Origin: JBGPRB01 sp964422155
GTDB lineage: Bacteria; Chloroflexota; Dehalococcoidia; Dehalococcoidales; RBG-16-60-22
DNA length: 64,000 nt
Reading direction: 5' to 3'
Assembly: GCA_964422155.1 (NCBI GenBank)
Contig: CAYQZZ010000002.1
Span: 14,372-78,371, forward strand
This document shows, one piece after another, positions 58,663-64,000 of the stretch; positions within the stretch are counted from its first letter, which is position 1; the number at the start of each line of letters is the position of its first letter. A program made the translations under genes and the position numbers. The notes beneath the pieces are model-generated. The model ran no database searches. It was given only the letters and a program-made list of their open reading frames with translations, and was not told the DNA's origin.

Positions 58663-60081
58663 ATGGTAGGTATCGTATCATACGGGGCATATGTTCCCCT
58701 CCGCCGTCTGGGCCCGGGTACTCAGGGATGGACTGCTGCCGGCGAAAAGGCGGTGGCGAACTGGGATGAAGACAGCCTGACCATGGCGGTGGCCGCGGCC
58801 ATCGATTGCCTGGGAGACATCGAGCGGGGGACTATCGACGGACTTTATTTCGCCACGACCACGCCACCTTACGGCGAAAAGCTGGCAGCAACCACGGCGG
58901 CCTGGGCTGCCGACTTTCGACCGGATATCATAACCGCAGATATTACCGATTCTCTACGCGCAGGAACCGCTGCCCTCAGGATGGCAGCAGATGCCGTCAA
59001 AGCAGGCTCGGCAAAGCGCCTTCTGGTGATGGCTTCCGACCTCAGGATGGGGGCTGGCGGTATGGACGGAGGTTTCGGGGATGGTGCCGCTGCCCTGCTC
59101 ATCGGGGACAAAGACGTTATCGCGACAATTGAAGGCAGTTACTCACTCTCCAATGAGCTGCTGGATGTCTGGCGCGCCAGCGGCGCCAAGCAGGTCCGCT
59201 CCTGGGAAGACCGGTTCGTCTTTGAAGAGGGTTATTTAAAAATACTACCCCAGGCGGTAAAAAGCTTCCTGGAAAAATCTGGCCTTACTACGAAGGATAT
59301 CACCAGAGCCGTCTTTTATGGGCCGGATTTGCGTCGGCATCGCCAGATGGCTGACCTGCTCGGATTCAAGCCGGAACAGGTCCAGGAGCCTTTCTTCGAT
59401 AAGCTGGGAAATACCGGCACCGCTTTCAGCCTGATGATGCTGGTGGCGGCTCTGGAAGATGCTAAACCCGGGGATAAAATCCTCCTTGCCAGCTACGGAG
59501 ACGGGGCTGACGTCTTTCTCCTGAAGGTAACGGATAAAATAAAGAGTGTCACTGGTAAGTGGGGCATGAAACGCAGCCTGGCCTCTAAAATGATAATGCG
59601 CAGCCAGGGTGAGTACCTTGCCTTCCGCGAGTTCGCGGCTTCAGACCCGGAGAGATTCGGGGGAGCTTCGGCGTCGGTTATCGCGCGCGACCGTGACGCT
59701 ATCTATACGCTGCAAGGCGTAAAGTGCCTTACCTGCGGGACTGTCCAGTATCCCCCGCAGCGCATATGCACCAGTTGCCACACGAAAGATAATTTCGAGC
59801 CTTACCGCTTCGCCGATAAGAAGGGCAAGGTATTTACCTTCACGCTGAAATACGGCGCCGATGTCCCCGGTTTCGCGCGGCCGATGGTCGACACCATGGT
59901 TGATTTCGAAGGCGGCGGCCGGGCTATCTTCGGCATGACCGACATGCTCGCCGACAAGGTGAAAGTCGGCATGGATGTTGAAATGAGTTTCCGGACGCTC
60001 GGCGCGGGCGGGGGCATCCATAACTACTTCTGGAGATGTATGCCGCCCCGGGAAAGCTGGCTCGGAAAGGAGACAAAATAG
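58663..60081 (+). CDS. HMG-CoA-synthase-like domain fused to a DUF35 zinc-ribbon/OB domain
   Basis: This protein of 472 residues has an N-terminal thiolase-fold HMG-CoA-synthase-like domain (about 1-290) and a C-terminal DUF35 domain: zinc ribbon C355/C358/C369/C372, then an OB-fold (FTLKYGADVPGFARPMVDTM). In archaeal HMG-CoA synthases the nucleophile lies in CxAGT and the base in FHQP. Here the corresponding positions read L98-R-A-G-T and F-Y219-G-P, so both catalytic residues appear to be lost. It probably serves as a scaffold for the thiolase encoded directly downstream, as in thiolase-DUF35 complexes. AAAGGAG precedes the ATG. Confidence 0.82.
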   Translation: MVGIVSYGAYVPLRRLGPGTQGWTAAGEKAVANWDEDSLTMAVAAAIDCLGDIERGTIDGLYFATTTPPYGEKLAATTAAWAADFRPDIITADITDSLRAGTAALRMAADAVKAGSAKRLLVMASDLRMGAGGMDGGFGDGAAALLIGDKDVIATIEGSYSLSNELLDVWRASGAKQVRSWEDRFVFEEGYLKILPQAVKSFLEKSGLTTKDITRAVFYGPDLRRHRQMADLLGFKPEQVQEPFFDKLGNTGTAFSLMMLVAALEDAKPGDKILLASYGDGADVFLLKVTDKIKSVTGKWGMKRSLASKMIMRSQGEYLAFREFAASDPERFGGASASVIARDRDAIYTLQGVKCLTCGTVQYPPQRICTSCHTKDNFEPYRFADKKGKVFTFTLKYGADVPGFARPMVDTMVDFEGGGRAIFGMTDMLADKVKVGMDVEMSFRTLGAGGGIHNYFWRCMPPRESWLGKETK

Positions 60082-61260
60082 ATGGAAAGCATTAAGGATA
60101 AAGTTGCCATCGTCGGGATGGGCTGCACCAAGTTCGGTGAAAACTGGGATAAAAGCGCCGATGATATGATGGTGGATGCCGCCTCCGAGGCCTGTGAAGA
60201 TGCCGGGATAGAGATGAAGGATGTGCAGGCGGTCTGGTTCGGCACGACCCGTATCAATACCGCCGAGCCCTGCGCCACGGCGCTCAAGGTTGACTACGTG
60301 CCTGTCACCAGGGTGGAAAACCTCTGCGCTACCGCCTCCGAAGCACTACGTAATGCCTGTTTCGGTATCGCGTCCGGCGTTTACGACGTCGCCCTGGCTA
60401 TCGGCGTCGAGAAACTGAAGGACCAGGGGATGGGTGGTCTTGGAACGGTAACCGGTGCCGGGGGCAATGGCACGCTCGAGTGGGGAATGTCGGCGGCGAT
60501 GTTCTTCGCCAGAATGGCTACCAGATATATGAACCACTATGGCCTGAGCTACGGGGAACTCAAGCAGGTCCTGGCAAAAATTTCGGTGAAGAACCATTAC
60601 AACGGTTCCCTGAATCCCCGAGCGCATTTCCAGAGAGAAATAACGGAAGAGCAGGCTATCAACGCTCCCATGGTGGCCTGGCCGCTGGGACTCTACGACG
60701 CCTGCGGTGTTAGCGACGGTTCCGCCGCCGCGATTCTCTGCCGGGCAGATTTGGCTAAGAAATTCCGGGACGACTATATTTTAGTAAAAGGTCTGGGGCT
60801 GGCGGTCGGCGCACGGCAGGGATACCTCCAGCCCGACTACGACATGGTTCACATGGAGGAAACGGTACGCGCCAGCCAGCAGGCTTATGCCATGGCTGGC
60901 ATAAAAAATCCATTTAAGGAGATAGACCTTGCCGAGGTACACGATTGTTTCAGCATCACCGAGCTGGTTATCATGGAGGACCTGGGATTCTGCCCGCGAG
61001 GGAAGGCTCCGGAATATGTCAAGGCAGGCACCTTTAAGCTCGATGGAGAACTGGCTGTCAATCCTGACGGAGGACTGAAAAGCTTCGGGCACCCCATTGG
61101 TGCTAGCGGGCTGCGCATGATGTATGAAATATACAAGCAGATGCAGGGTAAAGCCGGCCCGCGTCAGCGGAAGAATCCCACTCTGGGCTTATCCCATAAC
61201 TTCGGGATGAACCCGGGCAGCGGCATCGGCAGCATTACTATATTAGGGCAGAGAGATTGA
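60082..61260 (+). CDS. Thiolase family protein (SCP-x/archaeal type)
   Basis: This 392-residue enzyme has the nucleophile C82 (ENLCATASEAL), H287 (EVHDCF) and H337 (FGHPIGASG). The second Cys near the C-terminus of biosynthetic thiolases is not present (SHNFGMNPGSG), which is normal for the SCP-x-like branch. It directly follows the HMG-CoA-synthase-like/DUF35 gene, so the two probably form one complex catalysing a CoA-dependent carbon-carbon cleavage or condensation. AAAGGAG lies before the ATG inside the previous gene end. Confidence 0.88.
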   Translation: MESIKDKVAIVGMGCTKFGENWDKSADDMMVDAASEACEDAGIEMKDVQAVWFGTTRINTAEPCATALKVDYVPVTRVENLCATASEALRNACFGIASGVYDVALAIGVEKLKDQGMGGLGTVTGAGGNGTLEWGMSAAMFFARMATRYMNHYGLSYGELKQVLAKISVKNHYNGSLNPRAHFQREITEEQAINAPMVAWPLGLYDACGVSDGSAAAILCRADLAKKFRDDYILVKGLGLAVGARQGYLQPDYDMVHMEETVRASQQAYAMAGIKNPFKEIDLAEVHDCFSITELVIMEDLGFCPRGKAPEYVKAGTFKLDGELAVNPDGGLKSFGHPIGASGLRMMYEIYKQMQGKAGPRQRKNPTLGLSHNFGMNPGSGIGSITILGQRD

Positions 61261-61283
61261 TACCTATCAAGAATATTTTGAGT

Positions 61284-61388
61284 TGTCATCCTGAGCTGAA
61301 GCCCTGAGCGAAGCGAAGGGGCAGCGAAGGATCCGTCACATTTCCAATGAAAACGGATTCTTCGGTCGCTACTCTCCCTCAGAATGAC
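61284..61388. repeat. Dispersed intergenic hairpin repeat
   Basis: The arms gtcatcctgagc and ctcagaatgac, with inner gcgaagcgaag and ggattcttcggtcgc, form the typical two-stem repeat, in the gap between thiolase and CoA-transferase genes. Confidence 0.6.
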
Positions 61389-61422
61389 AATAGTGAAATA
61401 TAAGAAGGATAAGGAGGGCGGG

Positions 61423-62160
61423 ATGATAAACAAGGTAGTCGGTAGTTTTGATGAAGCGGTTGCCGATATTTTCGACGGCGCCGTTATCTTTATGGGCGGT
61501 TTCGGCCCGGCCAATGGCACTCCCAGCAACCTGCTGAGGGCCTTAGCCAAACAGGGCGCTAAAAACCTGACTCTTATCGCCAACACGCCGGGATACGGCC
61601 GGTCGGCGCCGGGTGCCAAATCTTTCCGGAAAACGCCGCCCAACTATGATGACGGCGGGCTTCTCATCCAGACCGGTCAGGTGAAAAAGGTTATCTGCGC
61701 TTTCCCCGGCATGAACCGGCCCGGCATGACGGCCCCTCTGCATGAGAAATGGCAGACCGGTGAGCTGGAAGTCGAGATGGTCCCCCAGGGCACGCTGGCG
61801 GAAAGAATCAGGGCGGCCAAGGCGGGCATCGGCGCCTTCTTTATCCCCACCGGTGCCGGGACCGTCATGGAACAGGGCAAGGAAAAGAGAGTTATCGACG
61901 GACGTGAACATATACTTGAATACCCCCTGAAGGCCGATTTCGCCCTGGTACGGGCGTACCGGGCGGACCGGTATGGTAATTGCGTTTACCAGGGGACTTC
62001 CCGCAACTTTAATCCTGTCATGGCGGGCGCCGCCAAAGTGACTATCGTTGAGGTAGACGAGCTTGTGGAACTCGGCAGCCTCAGCCCGGAGGTAATCGTT
62101 ACCGCTGGAATTTATGTCGACCGGATAGCGGTGAGAAAAAACGGGAAGGAAGGAGCCTGA
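61423..62160 (+). CDS. 3-oxoacid CoA-transferase subunit A (family I)
   Basis: This 245-residue alpha subunit carries the family I motif GGFGPANGTPSNLLRALA (near 26-43) and a later FIPTGAGTVMEQGKEK. It resembles the alpha subunit of succinyl/acetoacetyl-CoA transferases and pairs with the next gene. The start at 61423 is set by AAGGAGG five bases before the ATG. It follows the thiolase on the same strand. Confidence 0.9.
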   Translation: MINKVVGSFDEAVADIFDGAVIFMGGFGPANGTPSNLLRALAKQGAKNLTLIANTPGYGRSAPGAKSFRKTPPNYDDGGLLIQTGQVKKVICAFPGMNRPGMTAPLHEKWQTGELEVEMVPQGTLAERIRAAKAGIGAFFIPTGAGTVMEQGKEKRVIDGREHILEYPLKADFALVRAYRADRYGNCVYQGTSRNFNPVMAGAAKVTIVEVDELVELGSLSPEVIVTAGIYVDRIAVRKNGKEGA

Positions 62161-62161
62161 G

Positions 62162-62827
62162 ATGAAAGAACGACTTGATGAACAGGCGATGGCACTCAGG
62201 GTGGCTAAAGAGTTTAAAGACGGCATGATAATCAATCTGGGCTTCGGCATTCCCACGCTGGCTGCTAATTTCATCCCCGAGGATATCGAGGTCATCTTTC
62301 ATGCGGAAAACGGCTGCCTTGGCTATGGTCCCATGCCTGCTACCGTGGAGGAAGAGGATTTCCATCTGGTAAACGCCACCGGTACTTTCGCCACCCCCAG
62401 GCCCGGCATGTGCTTCTTCGACCATGCCGAGTCGTTTTCCATGATAAGGGGCAGGCATATCGACCTGTGTGTACTGGGCGGCTTACAGGTATCGGAAAAA
62501 GGCGACCTGGCGAACTGGGCCACCGGCGTCGGCCGGCCGGGCAATATCGGCGGGGCGATGGACCTGGCATTCGGGGCTTATCACCTGATTGCCGTCATGA
62601 CCCATACCACGAAGAACAATGAACCGAAGGTACTCAAAGAGTGCACCTATCCCCTGACGGCGCCGCGCTGCGTGGACCTGATTGTAACCGACATTTCTGT
62701 CATCGAGGTGACGCCCGACGGCCTGCTCTTGAAGGAGACAGCCCCCGGCTGGACAGCTGATGAAGTACAGGCGCTAACCGAACCCAGACTGAAGATTTCT
62801 CCTGACCTGAAGCAGATGGAGTTATAA
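62162..62827 (+). CDS. 3-oxoacid CoA-transferase subunit B (family I)
   Basis: This 221-residue beta subunit has the catalytic Glu motif HAENGCLGYGPMP (near 42-54). The genes are separated by one base, so expression is strictly coupled. It transfers CoA to or from a 3-oxo acid or related carboxylate, matching a thiolase-type pathway. GGAAGGAGCC precedes the ATG. Confidence 0.92.
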   Translation: MKERLDEQAMALRVAKEFKDGMIINLGFGIPTLAANFIPEDIEVIFHAENGCLGYGPMPATVEEEDFHLVNATGTFATPRPGMCFFDHAESFSMIRGRHIDLCVLGGLQVSEKGDLANWATGVGRPGNIGGAMDLAFGAYHLIAVMTHTTKNNEPKVLKECTYPLTAPRCVDLIVTDISVIEVTPDGLLLKETAPGWTADEVQALTEPRLKISPDLKQMEL

Positions 62828-62841
62828 AAAATAAATCCATT

Positions 62842-63044
62842 GTCATTGTCGGGCTTCAGCCTGATTCAGCCTGAAGGCTTGACCCGACAATCCAGACCCC
62901 TCCTCTCCACACCGCTGGATTCCAGCTTTCGCTGGAATGACAAGGAGGTAAGGACTGGATTCCCGCCGGAGTTTACCCAGTACACCGATATGGAGCGGGA
63001 ATAACAATATGGAAGTGCTGGATTCCCGCCTGCGCGGGAATGAC
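62842..63044. repeat. Composite dispersed repeat
   Basis: Several units follow each other: gtcattgtcgggcttcagcc..aggcttgacccgacaat, ctggattccagctttcgctggaatgac, and ggattcccgcctgcgcgggaatgac. It fills almost all of the gap between the CoA-transferase and SDR genes. Confidence 0.65.
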
Positions 63045-63065
63045 AACTATAAATGGAGGTAACCT

Positions 63066-63791
63066 ATGGGACAACTCGATGGCAAGGTGGCGCTGGTAAC
63101 CGGGTCCAGCCGCAGTATCGGTAAGGCTATTGCGATTGCACTGGCAAAAGAAGGCGCCAGCCTGGTGCTGGCAGCGCGTACCGTAGCCGGACTGGACGCA
63201 ACGGCCAGGACTGTAAAAGCCTGCGGCTCGGCGGTAGAGGTGGTGCCAACCGATTTAAGAATTGAACAGCAGATTGACCATCTTTTCGAAAGGACTATGG
63301 AACGCTTCGGTCGACTTGATATTCTCGTCAACAATGCAGGGGTCTTTGACGGCGGGCCGATTGACAAGATATCCACGGAAGACTGGGACAATGTTATCGC
63401 TACCAACCTGCGCGCGCCGTTCCTGTGCACCCGGGCTGCTTTTGCCATTATGAAGGCGCAGGGTGGCGGGCGTATCATCAACATCGGCAGTATTTCAGCC
63501 TCGCGGGTGCGCCAGAACAACGCGCCGTACAGCAGCGCCAAGTTCGGTCTGGTGGGGCTGACTCACACCACGGCGCTTGAGGGCCGCGAGTATAATATCA
63601 CCTGTGGCATCCTGCACCCGGGCAATGTCGTCCGTGACAAACAGGAGGGCCCCGGCTGGGCTAAAGAACCAAGGATGTCTCAGGAGGAAATCGCGGCTGC
63701 CGCCGTCTATATGGCCTGCCAGCCTCCTCATGTCAATATCCTGGAAATTATCCAGCTACACAAAGACCAGCTTTATCTGGGAAGGGGATAG
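63066..63791 (+). CDS. Short-chain dehydrogenase/reductase (classical SDR), second
   Basis: This 241-residue enzyme has the cofactor motif TGSSRSIGKA (near 12-21), NNAGV and the Ser-Tyr-Lys triad (SISASRVRQNNAPYSSAK). It resembles 3-oxoacyl-reductases. Compared with the SDR at 57386 it has a shorter C-terminus (ends ILEIIQLHKDQLYLGRG) in place of the GQTINIDAG-type tail, so its substrate likely differs. GGAGG precedes the ATG. Confidence 0.88.
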   Translation: MGQLDGKVALVTGSSRSIGKAIAIALAKEGASLVLAARTVAGLDATARTVKACGSAVEVVPTDLRIEQQIDHLFERTMERFGRLDILVNNAGVFDGGPIDKISTEDWDNVIATNLRAPFLCTRAAFAIMKAQGGGRIINIGSISASRVRQNNAPYSSAKFGLVGLTHTTALEGREYNITCGILHPGNVVRDKQEGPGWAKEPRMSQEEIAAAAVYMACQPPHVNILEIIQLHKDQLYLGRG

Positions 63792-63824
63792 AATTGCTGT
63801 TGTGGGAGTAGTTTCCAGGGATAA

Positions 63825-64000
63825 TTACGTGTTATTACCTTCCAGGTAACGGCGATACGCTGCCAGGTACCGTAGTACCCTGGCGGCGCGGCGGGGATGA
63901 GTGTACTCCGGTATCGTTACTTTAGTTGACGATGCGGGTTCGTTGGGTTCGTGCGTGAAACGAATGACCATTCTCCTGATATACACCAGCGGCTTGTCAT
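63825..64000 (-). CDS. Partial 3' end of a gene entering from the right edge
   Basis: On the minus strand a frame is open from the window edge to a TAA (63827-63825), giving 57 residues with IRRMVIRFTHEPNEP and RRAARVLRYLAAYRRYLEG. The Arg-rich helical end looks coding-like and has no start within the window. The family is not recognised. It is convergent with the SDR gene. Confidence 0.4.
   Translation of the reverse strand, partial: DKPLVYIRRMVIRFTHEPNEPASSTKVTIPEYTHPRRAARVLRYLAAYRRYLEGNNT

Noticed and set aside
61543..62295. Minus-strand frame of 250 codons opposite the CoA-transferase subunit A gene
   Set aside because: Antisense shadow of a well-recognised gene; composition is biased and no motif is present.

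Overview
The window looks like a chromosomal segment of an anaerobic bacterium, most likely of the Chloroflexota class Dehalococcoidia. That assignment is an inference from overall character: mid-range GC, many dispersed hairpin repeats of the type gtcattctgag...cagaatgac between genes, several GlcD/GlcF-type flavin and Fe-S oxidoreductases, standalone SnoaL-like proteins, and CoA-linked and TRAP-transport genes. No rRNA or other phylogenetic marker is present, so the assignment is soft.

Layout: 1-4.8 kb holds a branched-chain-amino-acid-type ABC importer (livGMH plus a binding lipoprotein) with a clear promoter, operator-like dyad and small leader ORF, next to a winged-helix regulator. 5.0-8.9 kb is a tightly overlapping operon of a lysine 2,3-aminomutase-like radical SAM enzyme, two ATP-grasp ligases and a GNAT acetyltransferase, apparently a small beta-lysine-derived metabolite pathway. 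It is followed by MarC and by relics of an anion permease and an IS3 transposase. 10.5-28.8 kb is a redox and uptake island: a FAD_binding_2 flavoprotein, a Crp/Fnr-fold regulator, four tandem SnoaL-like proteins, a DnaJ-type zinc protein, a winged-helix/ferredoxin protein, two GlcD-type flavoproteins around a CCG Fe-S protein, a cupin, a UroD-type methyltransferase homologue and a TRAP transporter (dctP divergent from dctQM).

28.8-44.4 kb is mostly housekeeping: tRNA-Glu and tRNA-Gln, rnc, acylphosphatase, a molybdenum-cofactor operon (mobA-moeA-mobB-DUF362), a HAD/uridine-kinase fusion, an MBL-fold hydrolase, leucyl aminopeptidase, a P-loop kinase, and a five-gene padR-permease-degV-plsY-degV operon. 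An AT-rich two-gene insert (about 39.0-40.6 kb) carries a PD-(D/E)XK-like nuclease and a winged-helix partner and may be an uncharacterised defence or conflict module.

44.6-63.8 kb, beginning with tRNA-Leu, is a catabolic or CoA-ester metabolism island: two zinc-type alcohol dehydrogenases, duplicated amidohydrolases, two family I CoA-transferase pairs, a VOC protein, a split transketolase, an NAD-epimerase, two SDRs, and an HMG-CoA-synthase-like/DUF35 fusion next to an SCP-x-type thiolase. The synthase-like domain appears to have lost its catalytic Cys and His. Two genes for S23-type four-helix-bundle proteins in this island sit between matching inverted repeats and look like mobile cassettes. 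A Phd/YoeB-type toxin-antitoxin pair has a promoter-embedded operator. Together the island suggests breakdown of an unidentified carboxylic or cyclic substrate through CoA thioesters; the substrate cannot be read from the sequence.
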